A DNA stretch of 62,234 nucleotides from contig NZ_SJEE01000031.1 in NCBI RefSeq assembly GCF_006937785.1, positions 1 through 62,234 of the forward strand, given 5' to 3'. Below, piece by piece: positions 1-7,946 of the stretch. The notes beneath the pieces were generated by a model, which saw nothing but the letters and a program-made list of their open reading frames with translations, searched no databases and was not told the DNA's origin. The stretch's first letter is position 1; the number at the start of each line of letters is the position of its first letter. Source of the stretch: Pseudanabaena sp. UWO311 (lineage in GTDB: Bacteria > Cyanobacteriota > Cyanobacteriia > Pseudanabaenales > Pseudanabaenaceae). Position numbers and translations under genes: made by a program.

Positions 1-60
1 CGCTGTCACGGTGAAGATACTTTAGGGGTAGCTCTACGGGAAAATAGCTCGATGCCAAGC
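1..60 (+). rRNA. rrf: 5S rRNA, 3' part
   Basis: The first 60 bases match the 3' half of cyanobacterial 5S rRNA as I remember it: a GATACTTTAGGGGTAGCTC segment, then GGGAAAATAGCTCGATGCC and AAGC at the end. It is cut by the window edge, so 23S and 16S should lie upstream. It is followed within 12 bases by a strong hairpin, as expected for the end of an rRNA operon. The exact 3' end is an estimate. Confidence 0.85.
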
Positions 61-71
61 TTAATTTTAAG

Positions 72-120
72 AAAGCGAGGAGGAGGGAGATAACATTGTT
101 ATCTCCCTCCTCCTCGCTTT
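72..120. terminator. rRNA operon terminator hairpin
   Basis: A perfect inverted repeat with 23-bp arms and a 3-nt spacer (ATT), purine-rich on the left (GCGAGGAGGAGGGAGATAAC) and followed by a T run. It sits just after the 5S rRNA end and is the likely terminator of the rRNA operon. It shares the arm/3-nt-spacer geometry of the other intergenic palindromes here. Confidence 0.8.
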
Positions 121-236
121 TTGCTTTATCTTCTTTGTTGATAAATTCAAATTTTGGGATTGGTTTTACTACAGGACAAACCACTGTAAGATAACAACTA
201 CACCTTGGGTTATCCAAACTGTGCTCGATTTATGCT

Positions 237-998
237 ATGACGATCGCCATGACGCTGAATGACGACCTAACTATCTTAGATATTGAAGTAAATCCACTTA
301 GTCCATTGGATTTGCCCGCCGAAGAGGAAATTCCTCTTCCAGATCCTGATGAGATGTTAGCGCTTCTCAATTCAGATATAGTTTTAGAGAGAATGCAAGC
401 TGCGAGAGCATTTTGTGAATTAGAAGATCAAAGAGCAATACCCCGTCTCATCGAATTGCTACAAGATGAGTGCCCTTTAGTGCGTGTTAGTGCTGCTTAT
501 GCTCTTGGCCGAAACAAGAGTGATGAGGCGATCGCACCTTTAATCGGGCAACTCAAACAAGATTGGAATGGCTATGTCCGTAAAGGTATCGTTTGGGCGT
601 TAGGAACCTGCCGTGCTACATTAGGTCTACAGTCACTCATTTCTGCTCTTAGGTATGACATCTCGGCAGTGCGCCTATGGGCTGCAAGCGCTCTTGGACA
701 ACTAGGTAATCTGCAAGCGATCGAGCCTTTAACTGAAGCTTTAACTAAAGATACGATGTCTGCTGTTCGGGGTAATTGCGCATGGTCGCTCGGAAAGCTA
801 ATTGTGCAAATGCGTCGCGATTTTGATACTCAAAGTGAGATTTATCATGATGCTGTTGATGCTCTGATTTACGCTCTTGATGATGATGATCTTAGTGTGC
901 AGACCGATGCTAGAAACGCATTGCGTAAGTTGGGAGAGCCTCGTGGTTTAAAGGTGCTAGATCGGATTGAGATGGATCAGGGCTATTGCGAATTCTAA
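237..998 (+). CDS. HEAT-repeat protein
   Basis: A 253-residue protein made of tandem HEAT / PBS-lyase-type repeats from about residue 45 to 245, seen as repeated patterns such as VRVSAAYALG, VRLWAASALG and VRGNCAWSLG. Proteins of this type in cyanobacteria serve as scaffolds or phycobilin lyase subunits (CpcE/F, NblB families). This one has no phycobilisome neighbours, so a lyase role is not supported. The first 40 residues are acidic and non-repetitive. The start at 237 is chosen although another ATG lies 12 bases downstream. It stands alone between the rRNA operon end and tRNA-Gly. Confidence 0.85.
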   Translation: MTIAMTLNDDLTILDIEVNPLSPLDLPAEEEIPLPDPDEMLALLNSDIVLERMQAARAFCELEDQRAIPRLIELLQDECPLVRVSAAYALGRNKSDEAIAPLIGQLKQDWNGYVRKGIVWALGTCRATLGLQSLISALRYDISAVRLWAASALGQLGNLQAIEPLTEALTKDTMSAVRGNCAWSLGKLIVQMRRDFDTQSEIYHDAVDALIYALDDDDLSVQTDARNALRKLGEPRGLKVLDRIEMDQGYCEF

Positions 999-1100
999 AA
1001 ATCGGTTTCATAATGAGAATTGCTGCTATTTTTTTTTAAAGCTTTGACAATGTTTCGATTACTGCTATATTTATTAACTGGACATGCTAATAATCTACTC

Positions 1101-1171
1101 GCGAATGTAGTTTAGTGGTAAAACCTCTGCCTTCCAAGCAGATGTTGCGGGTTCGATTCCCGCCATTCGCT
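1101..1171 (+). tRNA. tRNA-Gly (UCC)
   Basis: A cloverleaf can be drawn: acceptor GCGAATG pairs with CATTCGC, the anticodon loop CTTCCAA gives anticodon TCC (glycine, GGA/GGG codons), and the T-arm contains GGTTCGATTCC. CCA is not encoded. A 7-nt-loop hairpin follows 8 bases downstream. Confidence 0.95.
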
Positions 1172-1178
1172 TAATCCT

Positions 1179-1209
1179 AAAAAAAGCTGCAAGTAGTGCA
1201 GCTTTTTTT
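1179..1209. terminator. terminator shared by tRNA-Gly and tcdA
   Basis: Arms AAAAAAAGCTGC / GCAGCTTTTTTT (12 bp) around a 7-nt loop. It ends in T on both strands, so it can stop transcription from the tRNA on the plus strand and from the convergent tcdA gene, whose stop codon overlaps its right edge. Confidence 0.8.
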
Positions 1210-1924
1210 AACAGATCAGATCCCGAATTACAATACTGGCTAGATTTAAACCAAATAGGGCTGGTAAATAGGAAATTGTTCCGTAATATGATCGTTTAAA
1301 ATTGCTGCCGTCGGTTAGTTGCAGCGAATCACGATTTACCAACTCTTCAGAATAAACTGCAATAATATTGGCATTGGCAAAACCTTTGCGGCGTAAGCCT
1401 TTACGCACTTTGTAAGCAAATCTGCAACAATCAGTTTCAAAAATCGGTGCAATTCTTACCTTTTGAGGATCGACTCGTCCACCTGCGCCCATACTACTTG
1501 CCACTTTTACGCCATTAGTAGCAGCTGCACCGAGGAAATAAAGCTTTGGTTGCAAGCTATCAATGCAATCTAGTACCCAGTTAAACTTAGTTGTTACTAG
1601 CTGCATCATTAAGTCTGGGGTAAGAAATTCTTTGATTACCGTTAATTGCATGTCTGGATTAATATCATGCATTCGCGCTGCCATAACATCAGCTTTATGA
1701 ATATCGACAGTGCTATTTAGTGCCACAATCTGGCGATTTTTGTTAGAAGGATCAACACGATCTCCATCAACAATAGTCATCTGTCCAATCCCAGCACGGC
1801 ATAGAAACTCGGCGGCGAAGCTACCCACTCCTCCCATACCAACGACCAAAACGTTGGCACATTTGAGTTTGTTTATGGCATCTGCACCAATTAGTAATTC
1901 TGTACGTTGTAGCCAATCTGTCAT
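1208..1924 (-). CDS. tcdA: ThiF/TcdA-family E1-like adenylating enzyme
   Basis: About 238 residues from the ATG at 1924 (MTDWLQRTELLIG); the longer in-frame start at 1978 adds 18 residues that do not fit the family. The N-terminal part has the E1-like nucleotide site VLVVGMGGVGS, then TIVDGDRVDPSNKNRQ, and later DCIDS. This matches TcdA (CsdL), the ATP-dependent dehydratase that cyclises N6-threonylcarbamoyladenosine at tRNA position 37. A CC pair lies at FETDCCRFAYKVRKGL. The length is somewhat below that of the E. coli enzyme. It converges on tRNA-Gly. Other ThiF-family roles cannot be excluded, but the neighbours offer no sulfur-carrier protein. Confidence 0.85.
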   Translation of the reverse strand: MTDWLQRTELLIGADAINKLKCANVLVVGMGGVGSFAAEFLCRAGIGQMTIVDGDRVDPSNKNRQIVALNSTVDIHKADVMAARMHDINPDMQLTVIKEFLTPDLMMQLVTTKFNWVLDCIDSLQPKLYFLGAAATNGVKVASSMGAGGRVDPQKVRIAPIFETDCCRFAYKVRKGLRRKGFANANIIAVYSEELVNRDSLQLTDGSNFKRSYYGTISYLPALFGLNLASIVIRDLIC

Positions 1925-2126
1925 AACAAAAAATAAATTTATAATTTTATCTAGCAGAGGTGATACTTCATACCACATCTACTCTTGTAGCAATTTGCTT
2001 TCAAACCCACTACAAATTAAGAACATAAAACCCATTGCGGGGCTTTGCCCTGCGCTACTTCTAGTGGCAAGTTTGATCGAACACTGCTGTAATATGAGAA
2101 ATAGACTATCTTTTGAGTCTTTAACT

Positions 2127-2510
2127 ATGACATTACCTTCCCATGCTGCGCTAACCAAAGCGGAACTAATTGATCGTTATGCTAAAGGTGATCGCAACTT
2201 TGAGCAATCACATTTACATGACAGTGATATGCAAGGTGTGTCTTTACATGGCATTGATCTTAGTGAATCAATCTTGACGCACATTAACTTTAGTGGGGCT
2301 GATCTACGTGGGGCTGATTTCGGATGGGCAGATTTGAGTAGTGCTAATCTCGAAAAAGTTGATTTGCGTGGTGCAATTTTGACTAGAGCTGATTTAAGCC
2401 ACGCTAACCTAAGAGGTGCAAATCTGTTGAAAGCAGATCTTAGTTTAGCCAAATTAGATCATGCAAAACTGAGTGGAACAATCATGCCTGATGGTTCTAT
2501 GCATCAATAA
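2127..2510 (+). CDS. pentapeptide-repeat protein
   Basis: A 127-residue protein (start MTLPSHAALTK). Residues about 40-120 are pentapeptide repeats of the A(D/N)LXX type, for example GADLRGADFGWADLS and RADLSHANLRGANL, which form a right-handed beta-helix. The first 40 residues form a short alpha-helical cap-like region (KAELIDRYAKGDRNF). Such proteins are abundant in cyanobacteria and mostly of unknown function. No gyrase-protection or effector domain is visible. The long in-frame upstream extension overlaps tcdA antisense and is not coding. Confidence 0.85.
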   Translation: MTLPSHAALTKAELIDRYAKGDRNFEQSHLHDSDMQGVSLHGIDLSESILTHINFSGADLRGADFGWADLSSANLEKVDLRGAILTRADLSHANLRGANLLKADLSLAKLDHAKLSGTIMPDGSMHQ

Positions 2511-2537
2511 GTCTGCTCTTATTGACAGAACTTACCA

Positions 2538-2574
2538 AACAACAGAGTGCAATTTGAAGTGTAGCTCTGTTGTT
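2538..2574. terminator. bidirectional terminator candidate
   Basis: Arms AACAACAGAG / CTCTGTTGTT (10 bp) around a 17-nt loop, placed between the convergent pentapeptide-protein and response-regulator genes. There is no long T run, so termination strength is uncertain. Confidence 0.5.
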
Positions 2575-2587
2575 GGAAATGTGATTC

Positions 2588-3157
2588 TCACTTTATTTTT
2601 TTCTTGATAAAGTCCACTAACTGTTGGAATTGCTTTTGCTGGGAAGCCATTTGTTGTTCTAATAATTTCTGCTTAGCTTCTAGTTCTTCAATACGCTTAA
2701 CTAGAGATTCATCTGTGCGTTCTGAGCCAATATCTGTTGTTGAGCCAATAGGCATTATTGAACGTTTTGGGCGCTTTTCCGCCAAAAACATCGCTCTTTT
2801 GATGGCTGTGATCAGTTCTTTTTGCTCAAAAGGCTTTTCAATAAATACAAAGTACTTATCTTCAAATGGTTCTCCAATTTTACTAGTTACTTCTTCCTTC
2901 CGACCAGACATTAAAACTAGAGGGATACGGATCAGCTCTTGACTCTGCTGCAAAGCTTCATAAACCTCAAAGCCACTCATCTTTGGTAATAAGAAATCTA
3001 GCATGATCATCCAAGGCTTTTCTTCTTGGATCATCTCCAGACCCTTGATGCCATCTGCTGCCTCTAGCACCTCAAAGTTTGCTGGCGGGAGCATGTCACG
3101 CACCATATTACGGATTACGCGACTATCGTCAATTACTAGTATTTTGCGAGCTGCCAC
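2588..3157 (-). CDS. CheY-like response regulator with C-terminal coiled coil
   Basis: A 189-residue protein. Residues 4-125 form a receiver domain with the acidic pair D10-D11, phospho-acceptor D54 (MIMLDFLLP), switch S84 and the conserved K108 (IEKPF). There is no DNA-binding or enzymatic output domain. Residues about 150-189 are a Q/K/E-rich coiled coil (EELEAKQKLLEQQM). This suggests output by protein-protein contact, like PatA/TaxP- or PilG/H-type regulators of cyanobacteria. No histidine kinase is adjacent, so the partner is unknown. Confidence 0.85.
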   Translation of the reverse strand: MAARKILVIDDSRVIRNMVRDMLPPANFEVLEAADGIKGLEMIQEEKPWMIMLDFLLPKMSGFEVYEALQQSQELIRIPLVLMSGRKEEVTSKIGEPFEDKYFVFIEKPFEQKELITAIKRAMFLAEKRPKRSIMPIGSTTDIGSERTDESLVKRIEELEAKQKLLEQQMASQQKQFQQLVDFIKKKIK

Positions 3158-3549
3158 TGCTGATAACCCCTCAGTTATTTTGGTGAATAGAGATTTAGCT
3201 TGATTAGCTAGTTTTTTGGGAGATTACATGACTACCATTGACAGGATAGTTCAAATTCTAAACGACAATGATAGCAAGCATTTTTTAGTTTAATTAGCCG
3301 ATTTAATTAGCGGTTTATTAGAGCTTTTATAAGTTAGAAGCTTAGTAAGTAAATAAAAGCTTACTAGTTTTTGTCAGATTTAGCTCTTAAATCCGCAATA
3401 ATTTAGCATATAGCTATCCCAAAATTAGAGAAGCCCTCCTCTAATTTGATAGTAATTTTCTTCAAAACGGATTTTTGGGCTTTTCGTACCAGAATTGCTT
3501 TTATATCTATGGGACAAGCGAATAAATAAAGTCCCATTCCAGATTTTAG

Positions 3550-3586
3550 AGAATTGGTGGGGCGGCTTCGCCGCCCCACCAATTCT
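3550..3586. repeat. palindrome, 17-bp arms, 3-nt spacer
   Basis: A perfect inverted repeat centred on GGCTTCGCC. The GC(TTC)GC centre recurs at 28.8 and 39.8 kb, and its complement GC(GAA)GC at 9.3, 26.4 and 53.0 kb. It does not abut a gene end. Confidence 0.8.
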
Positions 3587-3655
3587 GGTTTTATATTTGG
3601 TACTTTATTAAATCGCACAGCCCTATAGTCACTTGTCTCTAGGACAAATCAAAAT

Positions 3656-3700
3656 CCAAAGAATGTGAGGTGGCTAGATGTGCCGCCTCACATTCTTTGG
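3656..3700. repeat. palindrome, 19-bp arms, 7-nt spacer
   Basis: CCAAAGAATGTGAGGTGGC pairs with its complement across TAGATGT, with one G-T position. It lies in the same gene-free stretch as the palindromes at 3550 and 3736. Confidence 0.8.
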
Positions 3701-3735
3701 ACTAACATACAGCAATTTCTGATCAAACGAACCAT

Positions 3736-3784
3736 AATAAATTCCTTAAAAGTGTTGCCTTGCAACACTTTTAAGGAATTTATT
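3736..3784. repeat. palindrome with AAAAGTGTT core
   Basis: Perfect 23-bp arms around CTT; the core is CCTTAAAAGTGTTGC. Near-identical elements lie at 57293-57353 (same AACCANAATAAA head) and 43102-43148, so this is a dispersed family. Confidence 0.85.
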
Positions 3785-3950
3785 GGTTTGAGGTTAAGCG
3801 CAAAGCGCTGTAACTAGAGACTTCATAGAATCTGGGGTTGGCAACAATAGCTGATGTTGATCCCTTGACTTGGTCTGTATAATCTCAAGTACAAAGATCG
3901 GGCATGGCTTAACTATGCTCAGATTTTTTAGAATATTCAAGCGATCGCCC

Positions 3951-4697
3951 ATGCTAAAACTGCCAACAAAACCAAACCCAACATCACTCAAATCAAGTAC
4001 CGTCGATACTTCTGACGAAAATACTACCAAGAGTCAAAAGTCGGTCATCGTTAAATTAGAAAATGTTCGTAAGACCTATGCTAATGGAGCCGTTGGTTTA
4101 CGTGATGTAAACATTGAGGTTTATAAAGGTGACTTTAAATTTATTACAGGTCACTCGGGATCGGGGAAATCCACATTATTGAAGTTACTGTATGGTGCGG
4201 AACAAGCCACGGATGGCGATGTAATTGTGAATGGGTTTAACCTCAATGGATTAAAGGGTAATAATCTGGCGATGTTGCGCCGCAAAATTGGCATTGTATT
4301 TCAAGATTACAAACTTGTTCCGCGTCGCACTGTTTCCGAGAATATTGCCTTTGTCTTAATGGCTCAGGGTTATACATACAAAGAAATCCAGCGCCGTGTT
4401 CAGCCTGCCCTGAAGATGGTTGGTTTAATGCATAAGGCAGATTGCTTTCCTGAAGAACTTTCTGGAGGAGAGCAACAACGGACAAGTATTGCAAGGGCGA
4501 TCGTTAATACTCCACCGCTTGTACTTGCAGATGAGCCGACAGGTAATCTTGATCCTGATAATGCTTGGCAAGTAATTAAAATTTTGAAAAAGTTAAATTC
4601 TTTTGGGGTGACGGTGCTTTTGACTACTCACGATGAACAGTTGGTCAGAGCAGCTAATCATCCTGTTTTGCATTTGCAAAATGGTTACATCGTCTAG
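3951..4697 (+). CDS. ftsE: FtsE-like ABC transporter ATPase
   Basis: About 248 residues from the ATG at 3951; another ATG at 3915 is possible. The ABC ATPase domain starts near residue 30. It has Walker A GHSGSGKS, Q-loop FQDYK, signature LSGGEQQR, Walker B LVLADEPTG and the switch histidine in TTHDEQ. The immediately following gene encodes an FtsX-type permease, which identifies the pair as FtsEX, the complex that couples ATP hydrolysis to peptidoglycan hydrolase activation at the division site. The N-terminal 30 residues (TKPNPTSLKSSTVDTSDENT) are longer than in E. coli FtsE and look disordered. Confidence 0.85.
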   Translation: MLKLPTKPNPTSLKSSTVDTSDENTTKSQKSVIVKLENVRKTYANGAVGLRDVNIEVYKGDFKFITGHSGSGKSTLLKLLYGAEQATDGDVIVNGFNLNGLKGNNLAMLRRKIGIVFQDYKLVPRRTVSENIAFVLMAQGYTYKEIQRRVQPALKMVGLMHKADCFPEELSGGEQQRTSIARAIVNTPPLVLADEPTGNLDPDNAWQVIKILKKLNSFGVTVLLTTHDEQLVRAANHPVLHLQNGYIV

Positions 4698-4769
4698 TAG
4701 TCTGTCAATCACAATTTGAGTTTTAGTTCTGTGTGTGAGCAACGCCTACACTCCGAACACTTTAAAGTT

Positions 4770-5687
4770 ATGGTACAAAATGTCGTTCGCTTCTTCACTA
4801 AAATCGACTATCTGCTACGTGAGACTTTTTTAGGATTGCGGCGTGGCGGCTGGATGAATTGGGCTGCTATTAGCACTGTGGCGGTGTTGTTGTTTTTATT
4901 TGGGGCAAGCTTACAAATTTCTTGGCAACTAGAAAATGTACTGGGGCAGCTAGGTAGTCAGTTAGAAATATCGGTCTATTTGGACGAAAATGTCGTTGGT
5001 GAGTCGATGCAACCACGTTTACTATTGGTGGATGGTGTTGCTGCTGCTAAGCTAATTCCTAAGGAAGATGCTTGGCAAAACTTGATGAAGGATTTGGGTA
5101 AAAATGATCTTAATCAAGCAACGCAACAGCTTGGGGGCAACCCTTTGGTTGATGAGTTTAAGGTGAGAGCTGTGTCTAGCGATCGCGTGCCTGATGTTGC
5201 CAAACGTATTTCTGGCTTAAAGGGGATTAATGAGGTTTGGTATACCAATGAGGTTGTGGAGCGGATTGGACAATTACGCCGTGCTTTAAGTAATAGCAGT
5301 GTGGCGCTCGTGGCGATTTTTACGGTAATTGCGATCGCTGTGATTACGACGACAATTCGTCTGATCGTGTTGGCAAGGCGGCGCGAAATTGAGGTAATGC
5401 AATTAGTGGGTGCAACGGCTGTGTGGATTTATTTTCCGTTTGTCTTGCAAGGTGTATTTTTTGGAGTTACAGGTGCAGGGACTGCGTACTTAATGCTAAT
5501 GCTAAGTATGAATCTTTTGAGTGATGCGATCGTCAATCAACCTGAATTAATCAAATCGCTAACTTTAGGTTTGACTAATGATTTGCGAGTACAGCTTCTA
5601 TTACCTGTGGTGTTAGTAAGCTTTGGCTCAGTGATTGGTGTATTGGGTAGCTTATTAGCAGTAAGGCGATTTTCTTTTAATACCTAA
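4770..5687 (+). CDS. ftsX: FtsX-like cell-division permease
   Basis: 305 residues from the ATG at 4770. A cytoplasmic N-terminus is followed by one membrane segment (about residues 30-50), a large extracytoplasmic domain containing LEISVYLDENV, and three more membrane segments from about residue 180 to the end. This is the topology of FtsX. The conserved cytoplasmic motif RRREIEVMQLVGAT is typical of the family. It lies 72 bases after ftsE on the same strand and is probably co-transcribed. Its partner hydrolase is not encoded here. Confidence 0.88.
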   Translation: MVQNVVRFFTKIDYLLRETFLGLRRGGWMNWAAISTVAVLLFLFGASLQISWQLENVLGQLGSQLEISVYLDENVVGESMQPRLLLVDGVAAAKLIPKEDAWQNLMKDLGKNDLNQATQQLGGNPLVDEFKVRAVSSDRVPDVAKRISGLKGINEVWYTNEVVERIGQLRRALSNSSVALVAIFTVIAIAVITTTIRLIVLARRREIEVMQLVGATAVWIYFPFVLQGVFFGVTGAGTAYLMLMLSMNLLSDAIVNQPELIKSLTLGLTNDLRVQLLLPVVLVSFGSVIGVLGSLLAVRRFSFNT

Positions 5688-5690
5688 AAT

Positions 5691-5729
5691 GCAAAGTAGA
5701 GGCAACGCTTAGAGTTGCCTCTACTTTGC
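5691..5729. terminator. ftsX terminator palindrome, 7-nt spacer
   Basis: Arms GCAAAGTAGAGGCAAC and complement (16 bp, perfect) around GCTTAGA, four bases after the ftsX stop. No T run follows, so it may be a stem-loop 3' end or one of the dispersed palindromes. Confidence 0.65.
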
Positions 5730-5759
5730 GAGAAGCTATGTTATGATTGCATCTTATAT

Positions 5760-5833
5760 GGGTATGTAGCTCAGTTGGATAGAGCATCAGGTTCCGGTCC
5801 TGAGGGTCGGGGGTTCGAGTCCCTCCATGCTCG
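5760..5833 (+). tRNA. tRNA-Arg (CCG)
   Basis: The acceptor GGGTATG pairs with CATGCTC through G-T pairs. D-arm GCTC...GAGC. The anticodon stem TCAGG/CCTGA closes the loop TTCCGGT, giving anticodon CCG, arginine. T-loop TTCGAGT. CCA is not encoded. Confidence 0.93.
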
Positions 5834-5842
5834 TGATTAAGT

Positions 5843-5877
5843 AAAAGTTTACCTCGTTTAGCGGGGTAAACTTTTTT
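5843..5877 (+). terminator. tRNA-Arg terminator
   Basis: Arms AAAAGTTTACC / GGTAAACTTTT with a T run on the plus side, 10 bases after the tRNA. Confidence 0.8.
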
Positions 5878-5902
5878 AATACATAAACTAAATTTTTGAT
5901 CT

Positions 5903-6331
5903 ATGGAACGTGGATTATTGTGGTTGCCTTTACTGGTAGTTTTCTTTTGGCTGGCTTGGTCTGGTTGGAATGAGTACCAAAAAATTGAATCCTATAAACG
6001 TTGGTCGGAGCAATTTGAGCGCCATAAATATGATATTTATGCTGTGCTAGGTCAAAAAGACGATCGCCTCACATGGGGACGACCAACACGCAAAGATCCC
6101 CTAAAGATTCAAACAGTTACTTTTCAAGATATTGCCCGTATTAGATTTCGGATTGACAGCAAGTTTTTTGATGAAAAAGACGCTGAATTCCCCTTAAATG
6201 CCAAGAAGATTTCTTTGGAATTAGTCCTGAAAACAGGGGAGATGCCCAGTATTAGATTTACTGATATTGATATTGCGGCAGCTTGGTATCGCTTTTTAAG
6301 CGATCGCCTAGCGGCTTCATCACAACCTTAA
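5903..6331 (+). CDS. conserved membrane-anchored protein of unknown function
   Basis: A 142-residue protein with one N-terminal membrane segment (residues 5-20, LLWLPLLVVFFWLAW) and a soluble remainder that looks alpha/beta (QTVTFQDIARIRFRID, KISLELVLKTGEMPSIRF). I recognise no named family. The soluble part has the pattern of small PH-like domains that follow a single anchor in cyanobacterial proteins, but that is a guess. It stands alone, with a terminator upstream. Confidence 0.7.
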   Translation: MERGLLWLPLLVVFFWLAWSGWNEYQKIESYKRWSEQFERHKYDIYAVLGQKDDRLTWGRPTRKDPLKIQTVTFQDIARIRFRIDSKFFDEKDAEFPLNAKKISLELVLKTGEMPSIRFTDIDIAAAWYRFLSDRLAASSQP

Positions 6332-6476
6332 GTTTTATTAAGTCTATTTAAAGATTAATTTAACGATTTATGGTCGATTCAAGTACATTTATTTAGCTCA
6401 TATCGATTCTTAACCTCGGTATAAACGTAGCTTTAACTTCATCTCTTAGGCTTGAATCAAGTTGTGAGGGTTTACT

Positions 6477-7034
6477 TTGGAAGTTATTTTAGAAGTTACT
6501 TTAGAGTTTATTAAGGCTATTACAGCAACATTGCTGTTGCTTTTGCTAGGAGACTTCTTTTCAACGTTTTTGTATCATGTTCCAGAACATGTGTTTGGCA
6601 AGTTTCATTCCATCGTGCATCATGGCAAAAACCGCAGCTTTCTTCACTATGCGGTTTTGACCAGAAATCCCTTCGTTATGCTAGATGGCATTTTAGGAGC
6701 AGTTCCTTACTTTATATTTACACCTTGGTTGTGGCATTTATCGGCTGTTGGTACGATTATTGGTTTGCTATTAGGAGAGTTTCATGTAGTGTGGCGACAT
6801 GTTTCTATCCTTGAGTGGAAAACGCCAGAACCTTTTAAATCTTGGTGTGATTTATTTTTTATCACTACGCCCGAAAGACATTGGTTGCATCATCAAAACG
6901 CCTTTGCAGCTTTTGGAGATATTTTTTCATTCTATGATTATCCTGCTCAAAAATGGCTGATTTTCTTGCGTTTTGTCCGACGTAAATTTAAGCAAGTAAA
7001 TCAAGTAATTGATAGTAAAACTATTAGTTGCTAA
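6477..7034 (+). CDS. fatty-acid-hydroxylase-superfamily membrane protein
   Basis: A 185-residue protein with hydrophobic segments at about 10-30, 70-90 and 95-110. Histidine clusters HSIVHHG, HVVWRH and HWLHHQ are spaced as in the sterol desaturase / fatty acid hydroxylase superfamily, where they bind two irons. The substrate cannot be read from sequence; in cyanobacteria such proteins include carotenoid or lipid hydroxylases. The start is a TTG at 6477 preceded by TGAGGG at suitable spacing; no ATG lies nearby upstream. It is shorter than typical hydroxylases. The stop codon overlaps a palindrome. Confidence 0.7.
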   Translation: MEVILEVTLEFIKAITATLLLLLLGDFFSTFLYHVPEHVFGKFHSIVHHGKNRSFLHYAVLTRNPFVMLDGILGAVPYFIFTPWLWHLSAVGTIIGLLLGEFHVVWRHVSILEWKTPEPFKSWCDLFFITTPERHWLHHQNAFAAFGDIFSFYDYPAQKWLIFLRFVRRKFKQVNQVIDSKTISC

Positions 7035-7085
7035 AACAAGATAATTGTGGAGGACGCAATGCACCCTCCACAATTATCTTGTTTT
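7033..7085. terminator. bidirectional palindrome between convergent genes
   Basis: Perfect 21-bp arms starting AAAACAAGATAATTG around an 11-nt loop. It begins inside the stop codon of the upstream gene and ends two bases before the stop of the convergent permease gene, so it can serve both. Confidence 0.8.
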
Positions 7086-7086
7086 G

Positions 7087-7866
7087 TTATGGCAATTTTA
7101 ATTGTTGGGCTGGGGTGAAAAACTGACGGCTAACGAGATTAGTTAATATCAGAGCTGTAATTAAGTTGGCTGTGGTAATCGCAAACAAAATTACTAGTTG
7201 ATAGCGCACTGCTAATAGTGGTGATACACCGCCCAAAATTTGTCCTGTCATCATTCCAGGTAAGGACACAACTCCAGCCACCATCATCACGTTAATTGTG
7301 GGAATCATCGCGGCTCTAATCGCATCAGATTGATAGTTAGCGATCGCCTGTAGTGGTGTTGCGCCCAAACATAAATGGGTCTCGATATCCCGTGATCGCT
7401 TTACTAAATCCTGTGAAAATCTCTCGGCAGCGATCGCAGCGCCATTCATTGAATTCCCTAAGATCATTCCTGCGAGGGGAATTAAATATTGTGGTGAGTA
7501 CCAAGTATCAGGCTGTACTACTAAAAATGTGGTGTAAGCGAGAATTGCGAGCGTGCCAACGATTACCGAGATCCACATGATCGGTAGGACATAGGGGACT
7601 TTTTCGCGCACGCGATTTTTGGCTTCACGGGCTGCCATGATGCTCATCAAGAAAATGATGAATAGGATTACGACGGGCTGTTTGATTTCAAATACAGCAT
7701 CTAGCAAAAATCCCACCACGATTAATTGAATAATGCTGCGAAAGGTGGCGATTAATAAATTCTTGGCGATCGCAAGTTTTTGCCAGACCGACAAACTAAT
7801 AGCGATTGCCACCATACCGAGGGCGATCGCCATTTTGGGGATATCTAGATCAATAACAGCATTCAT
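7087..7866 (-). CDS. fetB: FetB/YbbM-family (UPF0014) membrane permease
   Basis: 259 residues with about seven membrane segments and the family signatures GMILGNSMNGAAIAAERF, HLCLGATPLQA and LPGMMTGQILGG. The E. coli relative FetB works with the ATPase FetA and is linked to iron export and oxidative-stress resistance. No fetA-like ATPase gene is adjacent here, so the partner is elsewhere or the role differs. The symbol rests on family resemblance only. No other gene shares its strand within 80 bases. Confidence 0.8.
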   Translation of the reverse strand: MNAVIDLDIPKMAIALGMVAIAISLSVWQKLAIAKNLLIATFRSIIQLIVVGFLLDAVFEIKQPVVILFIIFLMSIMAAREAKNRVREKVPYVLPIMWISVIVGTLAILAYTTFLVVQPDTWYSPQYLIPLAGMILGNSMNGAAIAAERFSQDLVKRSRDIETHLCLGATPLQAIANYQSDAIRAAMIPTINVMMVAGVVSLPGMMTGQILGGVSPLLAVRYQLVILFAITTANLITALILTNLVSRQFFTPAQQLKLP

Positions 7867-7946
7867 AAATTAATCATAATAAAAGCGCTTGGCGTTTTTA
7901 TTATCCATAGAATTCAGTAGCCATACTAAGCATGGCTACTGATTTT

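Larger units (their letters stand above)
3158..3950. other. gene-poor intergenic stretch with three palindromes
   Basis: Between the divergent response-regulator and ftsE genes there is no convincing gene. An open frame of 71 codons on the minus strand (3403-3618) runs through the palindrome at 3550-3586 and resembles no family I know. The stretch contains three separate palindromes and AT-rich DNA that must include both promoters. No clear promoter can be assigned. Confidence 0.6.

Noticed and set aside
1710-2126. Upstream extension of the pentapeptide-repeat frame
   Set aside because: It is antisense to tcdA and has no family resemblance; the pentapeptide protein begins convincingly at MTLPSHAALTK.
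3403-3618. 71-codon frame on the minus strand
   Set aside because: It is partly made of a palindrome, has no recognisable domain and no ribosome-binding site.
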